Shown here piece after piece: positions 8,904 to 16,618 of a stretch of 64,000 nucleotides of DNA; the first letter of the stretch is position 1; each line of letters starts with the position of its first letter. The DNA is from Rhabdothermincola_A sp041688815. GTDB lineage: Bacteria > Actinomycetota > Acidimicrobiia > Acidimicrobiales > Acidimicrobilacustridaceae. A model generated the notes under the pieces. The model was not told the origin of the DNA, searched no databases, and saw nothing but the letters and a program-made list of their open reading frames with translations. The DNA is taken from positions 42,543 to 106,542 of the forward strand of contig JBDNHK010000107.1 in the NCBI GenBank assembly GCA_041688815.1, in the 5' to 3' direction. The translations under genes were made by a program, and so were the position numbers.

Positions 8904-10029
8904 CACGACTGCTTCCGGCCGCCGTCAGGGGCCCGTCGTCACTCTCGATCCCGAGCAACGTTCGCGGCTCCTCGGCGCCAAGCTGAGTGCTCTCGTCGGC
9001 CCCCTCGCCGGTTCGCCCACGGTGCCGACCAGCGCGCCCGCCGTCGGCCACGACGTCGCGCTCGTTCCCGGCACCATCCCCGGCGGGGCGACCGTGCGCC
9101 GGGGCACCGAAGGGTGGGTGTTGCTGGCCGACGAGCCCGCCTCATCGCTCGGACGGGTGCTGGTGTGGGCCGACCGTCAGGGGCTCTCTGCCGTCGACGT
9201 GCTGGTCGACGACCCCTACGTCGCGGCCGTCCTGGCCCGCCGGGCCACGGCCTTCGCGCCGGCGCCCGTGGTGTGGGTGGTCGAGGGCCGCACCGTGCGT
9301 CGTGTCGATCCCGCATCCTCACCCGTTCCCGTCGAACCGCCGGCGGTGGCCCGGGGGATGGTCGCTCTTCTCTCGAGTGCCGACGTGGAGGTCGTCGTCG
9401 AGCACGGCCAGATCAGGGGTGAGGTCCTCGGGCTCGAAGTGGCGCGGGTCGTGGTCGACGAACCGACCGACGAGCGCCCGGCCTCGGCCCGTCTCGAGGT
9501 CGGGGTGGGACGCCACGACCGCGACGCTTTCACCATGGTGCACGGGCAGGTGCCCGCCGCTGACGCGCTGGCGCTGGTCGTCGACAAGGTCCGTCGCCAC
9601 CGCCAGGCCGATGCCGAGGCCCATCCCCTCGGTCGTCTCGGCGCCGAGCGCTGGCTGCGGGCCCGTCTTCTCGAGCACCCGGCCGCCGTGGGGGCGGTGC
9701 GCCTCGCCCCGGCCGATCCCACCTTGGTGCGCGACGGGGTCAAGGACGTGGCGCCGGCCATCGCCGTCGGTCACGACGCTGCGGGCGTGTCGGTGGTGGT
9801 GGCCTGCTCGGTGGGCATCGACCTCGACCTGGTGCCGGCCGCGGCCGACGCCCGTCTCGCCCACGCCCCCGACGCCCGGCTCGTGCTCGTGGTCCCCGAG
9901 CGCGACGACCACCGCGTCACCCGCCAACTGGCGGCGATGCTCGCGATCCCCGCCGAGATCGTGGTGGTCCCCGCCGACTGGCGGCGGGCCGATCTGGGTG
10001 GCGGCACCGGCGCGGGGCCGACCCCATGA
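8851..10029 (+). CDS. uncharacterised protein between rpmE and prfA
   Basis: An open frame of up to 392 codons with proper high-GC codon pattern. It ends in a 4-base ATGA overlap with prfA, so it is surely translated and coupled to it. I do not recognise the family. The protein is rich in Val, Ala, Asp and Arg with alternating short strands and helices (VLVWADRQGLSAVDVLVDD; VVACSVGIDLDLVPAAADA) and no signal peptide or membrane span. Parts resemble a Rossmann- or nuclease-like alpha/beta layout, but no motif is diagnostic. The start is uncertain: GTG 8851 would overlap rpmE by 53 bases; GTG 9022 is another in-frame choice. Confidence 0.7.
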   Translation: MGASRSSRSATAPGAPSSTTASGRRQGPVVTLDPEQRSRLLGAKLSALVGPLAGSPTVPTSAPAVGHDVALVPGTIPGGATVRRGTEGWVLLADEPASSLGRVLVWADRQGLSAVDVLVDDPYVAAVLARRATAFAPAPVVWVVEGRTVRRVDPASSPVPVEPPAVARGMVALLSSADVEVVVEHGQIRGEVLGLEVARVVVDEPTDERPASARLEVGVGRHDRDAFTMVHGQVPAADALALVVDKVRRHRQADAEAHPLGRLGAERWLRARLLEHPAAVGAVRLAPADPTLVRDGVKDVAPAIAVGHDAAGVSVVVACSVGIDLDLVPAAADARLAHAPDARLVLVVPERDDHRVTRQLAAMLAIPAEIVVVPADWRRADLGGGTGAGPTP

Positions 10030-11099
10030 CCATGCTCGACCGGCTCGACGGGCTGCAGCGGGAGTTCGACGAAATCGAGGCCTCGCTGGCCGACCCCGAG
10101 GTGCTGGCCGACCAGCGCCGCTACCGCGAGCTGAGTCGGCGCTATCGCGAGCTCGGTGAGCTGGTGGGTCGGCTCCGCGAGTTGCGCCAGGCCACCGACG
10201 ACCTGGCCGTCGCTCGCGACATGCTGGCCGATGCCGGGGCCGACGATCGCGAGATGCTGCGCGCCGAGATCGACACCGCCGAGGCCGCCATCGCCCGTCT
10301 CGACGAGGAGATCAAGGTCCTGCTGCTGCCGAAGGACCCCAACGACGGTCGCAACGTGATCGTCGAGGTGCGCGGTGCCGAGGGGGGTGAGGAGGCCAAC
10401 CTTTTCGCTCGCGACCTGTTCGAGATGTATCGGGGCTATGCGGGGCGGATGGACTGGCGTTTCGAGATCATGGACGCCCAGGAGTCCGACCTCGGGGGTT
10501 TCAGCGACATCACCTTCCGGGTGGCCGGCGACGGTGTGTGGAGCCGCATGAAGCACGAGGGCGGGCCTCATCGCGTGCAGCGGGTGCCCGTCACCGAGAG
10601 CCAGGGCCGGATCCACACGTCGTCGGCCACCGTCACCGTGCTGCCGGAGGCCGAGGAGGTCGACGTCGAACTCGACCCCAACGACCTGCGCATCGACGTC
10701 TACCGCTCGTCCGGACCCGGTGGCCAGTCGGTCAACACCACCGATTCCGCAGTGCGGATCACCCACCTGCCCACGGGCGTCGTGGTGGCCATGCAGGACG
10801 AGAAGAGCCAGATCCAGAACCGAGAGAAGGCCATGCGGGTGCTGCGCAGCCGCCTGTTGAAGAAGGAGCAGGAACGGCAGGCCGCCGAGGCGTCGGGGGC
10901 GAGGCGGGCCCAGGTGGGCGGGGGCGGTCGGTCCGAGAAGGTGCGCACGTACAACGTGAAGGAGAATCGCGTCACCGACCATCGCATCGGGCTCACCCTC
11001 TACAAGCTCGACAAGGTGCTCGGCGGGGAACTCGACGAGGTGGTCGACGCGTTGGTGGCCGCCGAGCGGGCCACCCAACTCGGCGACCACGACGCCTGA
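10026..11099 (+). CDS. prfA: peptide chain release factor 1
   Basis: Recognises UAA and UAG and triggers peptide release. 357 residues with the codon-recognition tripeptide PVT (in QRVPVTESQGRIHTSSATV) and the universal GGQ loop (SSGPGGQSVNTTDSAVRITH), whose Gln is the normal target of PrmC methylation. The ATG overlaps the stop of the preceding gene by 4 bases, and prmC starts 6 bases after its stop, so the three are probably cotranscribed. Confidence 0.97.
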   Translation: MTMLDRLDGLQREFDEIEASLADPEVLADQRRYRELSRRYRELGELVGRLRELRQATDDLAVARDMLADAGADDREMLRAEIDTAEAAIARLDEEIKVLLLPKDPNDGRNVIVEVRGAEGGEEANLFARDLFEMYRGYAGRMDWRFEIMDAQESDLGGFSDITFRVAGDGVWSRMKHEGGPHRVQRVPVTESQGRIHTSSATVTVLPEAEEVDVELDPNDLRIDVYRSSGPGGQSVNTTDSAVRITHLPTGVVVAMQDEKSQIQNREKAMRVLRSRLLKKEQERQAAEASGARRAQVGGGGRSEKVRTYNVKENRVTDHRIGLTLYKLDKVLGGELDEVVDALVAAERATQLGDHDA

Positions 11100-11105
11100 T
11101 CCGCC

Positions 11106-12023
11106 ATGGGAGATCACTCCGACGTCGACCGGCCCGAAGCGACGGTGTCATGGCGAATGTTGCGGGCCGAGGCCGGACGGCGGCTGGCCCAGACATCGGG
11201 ACCCGATCCGGGTCAGGCCGCGCTCGATGCCCGTTGTCTCGTGGAGCGGTCGTCGGGCCTCGGCGGCGCGGAGCTGGTGCTCGGCCTCGACCGGCCCGCC
11301 ACCCGACGCGAGGTGGCGTTCTTCGACCAGATGCTCGAGCGCCGTCTCATCGGCGAGCCGCTGCAGTACGTGCTCGGCGTCTGGGACTTCCGCACGATAG
11401 AGCTCCTGGTGGATCGGCGGGCCCTCATCCCGCGTCCTGAGACCGAGGTCGTGGTCGGGCATGCCCTCGCCGAGATCGACCGCTGTCGCGCCGCCGCTCC
11501 CGCTGGGCGGTTGGTGCGCGCGGTCGACCTGGGTACGGGATCGGGGGCCATCGGCCTCTCCCTCGCCGCCGAGCGGCCCGGCCTCGAGGTGTGGCTCACC
11601 GAGACCTCACCCGATGCGCTGGCTCTGGCCCGGGCCAACCTGGCCGGACTGGGTGGCCCCGCCACCCGGGTGAACGTCGTCGCGGGCGACTGGTTCGCGG
11701 CGCTGCCCCCCGAGCTGCGCAGCGGGATCGACGTCGTGGTCTCCAACCCGCCCTACATCGCCACCGACGACGACATCGATGCGATCGTGCTCGAATGGGA
11801 GCCGGCGTCGGCGTTGTTCGCCGGACCCGACGGCCTCGACGATCTACGCACCCTCGTGGCCCATGCTCCTCGTTGGCTGGCTCCCGGTGGGGCGCTGGTC
11901 CTGGAGCTGGGTTCGTCGCAGGCCGAGAGGGTGCTGGCTCTCGCCCACGAGTCGGGGTTCGCGAACTGCCGCATCGAACCCGACCTCGCCGGTCGTCCCC
12001 GCTGCCTCGTCGCCCGGGTCTGA
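11106..12023 (+). CDS. prmC: release factor glutamine methyltransferase
   Basis: SAM-dependent enzyme that methylates the GGQ glutamine of RF1/RF2. 305 residues: N-terminal helical domain, SAM motif I VDLGTGSGAIGLSLA, and catalytic NPPY (DVVVSNPPYIATDDD). PLQYVLGVWDF and LIPRPETEVVV are typical PrmC landmarks before the SAM fold. It lies directly after its substrate gene prfA. In many relatives tsaC (sua5) follows; here a broken minus-strand gene follows instead. Confidence 0.96.
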   Translation: MGDHSDVDRPEATVSWRMLRAEAGRRLAQTSGPDPGQAALDARCLVERSSGLGGAELVLGLDRPATRREVAFFDQMLERRLIGEPLQYVLGVWDFRTIELLVDRRALIPRPETEVVVGHALAEIDRCRAAAPAGRLVRAVDLGTGSGAIGLSLAAERPGLEVWLTETSPDALALARANLAGLGGPATRVNVVAGDWFAALPPELRSGIDVVVSNPPYIATDDDIDAIVLEWEPASALFAGPDGLDDLRTLVAHAPRWLAPGGALVLELGSSQAERVLALAHESGFANCRIEPDLAGRPRCLVARV

Positions 12024-12030
12024 GCTCGAG

Positions 12031-12788
12031 CTATAGGAAGTTGAAGTTGCCCACGAGCCGGGCGAAATGGGGGTGGTCGGCGTAGACGGACCGGCTCACG
12101 ACGACGATGAGCTGGTCGCGGCGCCGGGCCATCAGGGCCTCGATCGTGGCGTCGTCCTTCCCCTGCTCGAGGCCGGTGATGGTGACCCGACGGGCGGGGA
12201 GACCCCGGAAGGTCGCCTCGTCGTTCTTGGTCACCTTCTCGCCGAGCTGAATGCCCCACTGCTCGGCCGTGGTCGAGAGCGAGGCATTGATGTTCTCACC
12301 GGGGGGGAGGCCACCGTGGTCCAGATGATGATCAGCTCGGTGTCGGGGATGGTGGAGGTCCCACCGAGCACCGAGAGCCACTGATCGGCGGAACCGTTGA
12401 CGGTACCCGGGAAGGGGCCGGTGCCCTGGACCCGATCGACCGGCATCTCGGCGGACCATCATGCCCCCGGTTCTTCGAACGCCGTCCAACCGTCGTCGGC
12501 CTGCTGGCTGATGAACGGGACCTTGTTGATGGCGTTGGTCAGCCACCGCGGTCCCTCCACGGCACCGGTGAGGAGGGCGATGATGAGCAACACGATGATG
12601 CCCCCGAGGGCGATCATCAGGATCCCCGCGAGGCGGGCGCTGCGGAATTGGGTGGCCCCTGGTTCGGGGCGGGTGAGGGGCTGTTCGGCGCCCGGGCGGA
12701 TGTCGGTTGCGCAGACCCGGCAGCGGGTCGCGGCGGAGTCCGACTTCGCCCCACAGCTGGGGCACTTCACCTTGGTCGACGATGCCAT
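12031..12788 (-). pseudogene. zinc-ribbon membrane protein, broken by a stop and a frameshift
   Basis: From ATG 12788 the minus strand encodes MASSTKVKCPSCGAKSDSAA and a second CxxC (RCRVCATD), a zinc ribbon. A transmembrane helix (LAGILMIALGGIIVLLIIAL) and WTAFEEPGA follow, and then TGA at 12461-12459. The same frame continues WSAEMPVDRVQGTG to ELIIIWTTVASPP. At a run of seven C (12301-12307) it shifts; one more C restores PPGENINASLSTTAEQWGI and the end HPHFARLVGNFNFL. W-F-...-WSAEMP resembles the start of a secreted PsbP/DUF1795-like domain, so the stop interrupts one domain. The intact protein would be about 250 residues: zinc ribbon, one membrane helix, external domain. Function unknown. 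Confidence 0.7.
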
Positions 12789-12889
12789 ACCCCTCAACGT
12801 CGTCAGAAACCCCCCGGAACGTGAGCGAACGGCCGGACTTCTGTGGCGCCTCATCATTGATCGGCTCGGTGGCCGACCGGCCGGGAACC

Positions 12890-13792
12890 TCAATAGAGCC
12901 AGGGGAAAGCGCTCCAGTCGGGGTCGCGCTTCTCGAGGAAGCTGTCGCGGCCCTCGGCGGCCTCGTCGGTCATGTACGCCAGCCGGGTGGCCTCACCGGC
13001 GAACACCTGCTGTCCCACGAGACCGTCGTCGATGAGGTTGAACGAGAACTTCAGCATCCGCTGGGCCGTGGGGCTCTTGGCGTTCACCAAGCGCCCCCAT
13101 TCGAGGGCGACCGACTCGAGTTCGGCGTGCGGCACGACTTCGTTGACCATGCCCATGCGGTGGGCGGCGGCCGCGTCGTACTCGCGACCGAGGAAGAAGA
13201 TCTCGCGAGCGAACTTCTGCCCGACCTGCCGGGCCAGATAGGCCGAGCCGAAGCCTCCGTCGAAGCTGGCCACGTCGGCGTCGGTCTGCTTGAACCGGGC
13301 GTGCTCGGCGCTGGCCAGGGTGAGGTCGCACACCACGTGCAGCGAATGGCCGCCGCCGGCCGCCCAGCCCGGCACGACGCAGATCACGACCTTGGGCATC
13401 ATCCGGATGAGGCGCTGCACCTCGAGGATGTGGAGGCGGCCCGATCGCCCCGGGTCGATGGTCTCGGCTGTCTCACCGTCGGCGTAGCGGTAGCCGTCCC
13501 GGCCTCGGATGCGTTGGTCGCCGCCCGAGCAGAAGGCCCAGCCCCCGTCTCGGGGCGATGGCCCGTTGCCGGTGAGCAGCACGCAGCCGACATCGGTCGA
13601 CTGTCGGGCGTGGTCGAGGGCGCGGTACAGCTCGTCGACGGTGTGGGGCCGGAAGGCGTTGCGGACCTCGGGTCGGTTGAACGCCACCCGAACCGTGCCG
13701 TGGTCGACGCTGCGGTGGTAGGTGATGTCGGTGAGCCCGTCGAACCCGGGAACGGGGCTCCAGGCGTGGGGGTCGAACAGCTCGGAGACCAT
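12890..13792 (-). CDS. menB: 1,4-dihydroxy-2-naphthoyl-CoA synthase
   Basis: Crotonase-fold enzyme closing the second ring of menaquinone by converting O-succinylbenzoyl-CoA to 1,4-dihydroxy-2-naphthoyl-CoA. 300 residues with FNRPEVRNAFRPHTVDELYR, oxyanion-hole GWAFCSGGDQRIRG, VVPGWAAGGGHSLHVVCDLT, SFDGGFGSAYLARQVGQKFA, and the C-terminal DPDWSAFPW signature of MenB. ATG 13792 begins just before the conserved N-terminus; the longer frame from 14038 runs back over the divergent gene and is rejected. It stands alone: no other menaquinone gene is adjacent. Confidence 0.94.
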   Translation of the reverse strand: MVSELFDPHAWSPVPGFDGLTDITYHRSVDHGTVRVAFNRPEVRNAFRPHTVDELYRALDHARQSTDVGCVLLTGNGPSPRDGGWAFCSGGDQRIRGRDGYRYADGETAETIDPGRSGRLHILEVQRLIRMMPKVVICVVPGWAAGGGHSLHVVCDLTLASAEHARFKQTDADVASFDGGFGSAYLARQVGQKFAREIFFLGREYDAAAAHRMGMVNEVVPHAELESVALEWGRLVNAKSPTAQRMLKFSFNLIDDGLVGQQVFAGEATRLAYMTDEAAEGRDSFLEKRDPDWSAFPWLY

Positions 13793-13800
13793 CGCAAGGA

Positions 13801-13806
13801 AGGCTA
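13801..13806 (-). promoter_or_regulatory. -10 element (TAGCCT) of leaderless menB
   Basis: On the minus strand TAGCCT ends 8 bases before ATG 13792, matching the spacing seen at hom and other genes in this window. Confidence 0.5.
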
Positions 13807-13879
13807 CGACCTCGACGCGCCTATCATCACCGCGACGGAGTGCTGACGGGGGTGTCAGTCGACGGCGGCCGCAGGTCGC

Positions 13880-13891
13880 GGGGGGGGGGGG
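13880..13891. repeat. run of twelve G next to a start codon
   Basis: Twelve consecutive G precede TTCG and then the ATG at 13896. It is the longest homopolymer I noticed in the window and occupies the place of the ribosome binding site of the cyclic-nucleotide-binding protein. Length changes there could alter spacing to the start, and such runs are prone to slippage and to sequencing error. Confidence 0.9.
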
Positions 13892-13895
13892 TTCG

Positions 13896-14324
13896 ATGTT
13901 CGGCAAGCGCAACAAGTCGGTCGACGCGGTGACCAAGCTGCGCGGCGTCAAGTTCTTCGAGGGGTTCTCGGATGAGGATCTGGCCCGGGTGGCCGAGCTG
14001 GCCGACGACGTCGAGGCCGAGGGCGGCGCCGTGCTCATGGAGCAGGGACGGGTCGGGCAGGAGTGCTTCGTGATCCTCGACGGTCACGCCAGCGTGTACG
14101 TGGGCGAGGACCACGTGGAAACCCTCGCTGAGGGGTCGATGGTGGGGGAGATGGCGCTGGTCGATCACTTGCCGCGAGTCGCCACGGTCGTGGCCGACAC
14201 GCCCATGACCCTGGTGGCCTTCGACACCCGAAGGTTTCGGATGCTGCTCGAGGAGATGCCGAAGGCCGAGGAGCGGGTGTTGCAGCTCCTCGCTGATCGT
14301 CGCAAGGCCAAACGAGCTCGCTGA
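13896..14324 (+). CDS. cyclic nucleotide-binding domain protein
   Basis: 142 residues, essentially one cNMP-binding beta-roll (VTKLRGVKFFEGFSDEDLAR to LEEMPKAEERVLQLLADRR) with no HTH or kinase attached. The phosphate-binding cassette is intact: GEMALVDHLPRVATV keeps the Glu that binds the ribose and the Arg that binds the cyclic phosphate, so cAMP or cGMP binding is plausible. Stand-alone domains like this may act as soluble sensors; the partner is unknown. Start ATG 13896 follows a twelve-G run. Divergent from menB, convergent with the thiolase-like gene. Confidence 0.85.
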   Translation: MFGKRNKSVDAVTKLRGVKFFEGFSDEDLARVAELADDVEAEGGAVLMEQGRVGQECFVILDGHASVYVGEDHVETLAEGSMVGEMALVDHLPRVATVVADTPMTLVAFDTRRFRMLLEEMPKAEERVLQLLADRRKAKRAR

Positions 14325-14348
14325 ACTGCGGCGAGCCCCGCTCGGCGA

Positions 14349-15881
14349 TCAGACGAAGTGGAAGATGCCTTCGGTGTCGCGTGTGGCTGCTCGCCCCACG
14401 CTCTCGGTGGTCTCGATGGCCATCATCGCCCCGGGTTCGATCGAGCTGCACCAGGTGCGCTGACCGGCCGGGGTGCGGGCGGCGACGATGGCCCGTTCGG
14501 GGCCATGGCGGTCGTGCACCACGGTGGCGCTCTCCACCCTGACCAACCCCTCGAATCCGTCGTCGCACGCGACCGAAGGAAGGGCGTCGACCTCGGCCTG
14601 GGGTTCGGCGTGTCGGAAGGCGCCGGCTGCTGGTGGTCGCGAGGACAGCACCACGAGGGCGTGCTCGGTCGTGTAGCCCCCGTTGGCGGTGCAGAGCCCC
14701 GGTCGGTCGGGCTCGTTGCGCAGGACATCGATCATGGTGGCCAGCCCGTGGGTCGGGTAGTTGTTCCACGGTCCACCGGCGAAGTTCATGCCGCCCGTGA
14801 CGGTGAGCGGTCCGGCGGCCCCGATGCCACCCCACCCCGTGCCGTTGGTGGCGTCGGGGTCGACGAGCCCCAGCTCGCGGGCGGCGATCTGCACGGCCGA
14901 CGGGAAGCACGAGTAGAGGTCGACGTGGGCGAGGTCGTGGGGCTCGATGCCGGCGAGGGCCAGCACCTCGAGACCGGCCACCCGGACGGCGGGAGAGGAG
15001 CACAGGTCCGCTCGGTTCGACACGTACCAGTGGTCGACGGCGTCGGCGCCGGCGTGCAGGAAGACCCAACGGTCGCGGGGCACGCCATGGCGCTCGGCGG
15101 CCCCGACAGAGGTCAGGATCACCGCCGCTCCCTGGTCGACGTGGTTGTTCGAGCAGAGCCGCTTGGTGTAAGGGAAGGCGATCATGCGGTTGGTCGGTGT
15201 GGGCTCGACCAGTTCCGAGACGGCGAGCCGCTGTGGTGACCAGGCATCGGGGTTCTCGGCGGCGACGGCGGAGAAGGCGCTCCACAGGCCCCCGATCCGT
15301 TGGCGGTGCTCGCCGACGGTCAGGCCGAGCCGGGCGCGCAGGGCCACGTCGAAGAGCGCGTAGATGTGGGTGGCCGTGGTCACCCCACGGGCTTTCTCGG
15401 TGTCGGAGTTCAGCGGGGTGGCGGGCCCGTACATCGCGGGCTCCGCCGTGCCGGGGTCCTGCTCGGTCCAGCCGAGTGTCACGTCGGCGGCCCGGGCCCG
15501 GTTCCTCGTTCGCCACGCTTCGGCCCCGCACAGCAGCACCACGTCGGCGCGCCCGGCCTGGATGTCGCGGGCCATGGCGTTGAGCATCGAGCCGGCCAGG
15601 TTGCCGCCCATCCGTGACTGAAGGATCCGCCGGGGGGTCGCACCGAGTCCGTCGGCGACGAGGCGCCCGACGTTCGGGTACCGCCACGATAGCTGGCCGA
15701 CGCTGCCCACGACGTCGGCCGCAGCGAGCAGTCCCGAGCCGTCGCTGTCGTTCTCGGCGAGGCGGAGAGCGTTGAGCATGAGCGCGGCCGGCTCGGGAGC
15801 CGAGTACAGATCGTCACCGTGGTGGGCGATCTGCCCGGCGCCCACCAGCACGGGAAGGCGGGGATCGAGTGAGGGGACCAT
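14349..15881 (-). CDS. SCP2-thiolase-like protein type 1 (TLP1-like)
   Basis: 510-residue thiolase-fold protein. It starts with PSLDPRLPVLVGAGQIAHHG after a strong AGGAGG ribosome site 5 bases before ATG 15881, and ends with an extra domain of about 100 residues (VRVESATVVHDRHGPERAIV to RDTEGIFHFV) like the C-terminal domain of mycobacterial TLP1. At the position of the usual nucleophilic Cys the sequence reads SRMGGNLAGSMLNAM, without Cys, and the later motif reads LYSCFPSAV rather than NEAF. It probably binds CoA esters but may not do classical thiolysis; mycobacterial TLP1 was reported to lack thiolase activity. Convergent with the preceding gene by a 24-base gap. Confidence 0.85.
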   Translation of the reverse strand: MVPSLDPRLPVLVGAGQIAHHGDDLYSAPEPAALMLNALRLAENDSDGSGLLAAADVVGSVGQLSWRYPNVGRLVADGLGATPRRILQSRMGGNLAGSMLNAMARDIQAGRADVVLLCGAEAWRTRNRARAADVTLGWTEQDPGTAEPAMYGPATPLNSDTEKARGVTTATHIYALFDVALRARLGLTVGEHRQRIGGLWSAFSAVAAENPDAWSPQRLAVSELVEPTPTNRMIAFPYTKRLCSNNHVDQGAAVILTSVGAAERHGVPRDRWVFLHAGADAVDHWYVSNRADLCSSPAVRVAGLEVLALAGIEPHDLAHVDLYSCFPSAVQIAARELGLVDPDATNGTGWGGIGAAGPLTVTGGMNFAGGPWNNYPTHGLATMIDVLRNEPDRPGLCTANGGYTTEHALVVLSSRPPAAGAFRHAEPQAEVDALPSVACDDGFEGLVRVESATVVHDRHGPERAIVAARTPAGQRTWCSSIEPGAMMAIETTESVGRAATRDTEGIFHFV

Positions 15882-15978
15882 CGAGACCTCCTGGCCGCGG
15901 CGCAATCGCAGCCCGGGCGTGGCGATGCCGCCGGACGGTAACGGTCCAGGGGTGCGGGCCTACAATCGATTCATCGAC

Positions 15979-16575
15979 GTGCTCTGTGTCTGCACCGCAA
16001 ACGTGTGCCGCTCCCCGATTCTCGAGGTGATGCTCGACGCGGCGCTGCGCGCCCGAGGGGTGACCGCCCATGTGCGATCGGCCGGGGTGTTGCAGGGCGG
16101 TCATCCGGCGGCGGCCCACTCGGTGAGCGAGGCTGCGGCCCGCGGCTTGGCCCTCGGATCGCACCGTTCGCAGGTCCTCGACCCCGAGGTCGTCGGCCGT
16201 GCCGACCTGATCGTGGCGCTGGCCCGCCGACATGTGCGCGACGTCGCCGGCCTGGTTCCCAGCGTCTTCCCCCGGACCTTCACCCTCAAGGAGCTCGTAC
16301 GCGAAGGCACCCGGGTGGGGCCGATCCGACGCGAGGAGTCGCTGCCGGACTGGCTCGCGGAGGTCGGACGCGACAGGGTGACTGCCACCTACCTGAGGCC
16401 GGACCCCGCCGACGACGTCGCCGACCCCGTCGGCGGGACCCGTTCGCAGTACGCGCGCACCGCTCGGGAACTCGACCTCCTGGCCTCGGCCCTGGCCGAT
16501 CTCCTTTCACCCCTCGCCTCCGAACCGTCTCCGGTGGGCACCGACCGCAGTGCCCCCCTCCCCGACCGATCGTGA
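15979..16575 (+). CDS. low-molecular-weight protein-tyrosine-phosphatase-like protein
   Basis: The P-loop C-X5-R-S stands at the N-terminus (VLCVCTANVCRSPI: C5 to R11) and a late Asp-Pro in ADDVADPVGG supplies the general acid, so the active site is complete. 198 residues, about 40 longer than the usual 155, with a C-terminal tail poor in structure. GTG 15979 begins directly at the first strand; a TACAAT box at 15961-15966 lies 12 bases upstream. In Gram-positives such phosphatases (YwlE type, arginine or tyrosine phosphatase) lie between prmC/tsaC and glyA, and this position is kept. Confidence 0.88.
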   Translation: MLCVCTANVCRSPILEVMLDAALRARGVTAHVRSAGVLQGGHPAAAHSVSEAAARGLALGSHRSQVLDPEVVGRADLIVALARRHVRDVAGLVPSVFPRTFTLKELVREGTRVGPIRREESLPDWLAEVGRDRVTATYLRPDPADDVADPVGGTRSQYARTARELDLLASALADLLSPLASEPSPVGTDRSAPLPDRS

Positions 16576-16618
16576 CCCCGTGCCCCACCGGCGCGCCGAA
16601 CCAACCAGGAGCTCTGCC

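Noticed and set aside
12459..12461. TGA as a recoded (selenocysteine or read-through) codon
   Set aside because: The same gene also has a frameshift in a C7 run, no SECIS-like hairpin is evident directly after it, and surrounding genes use TGA as an ordinary stop. Decay or error is simpler.
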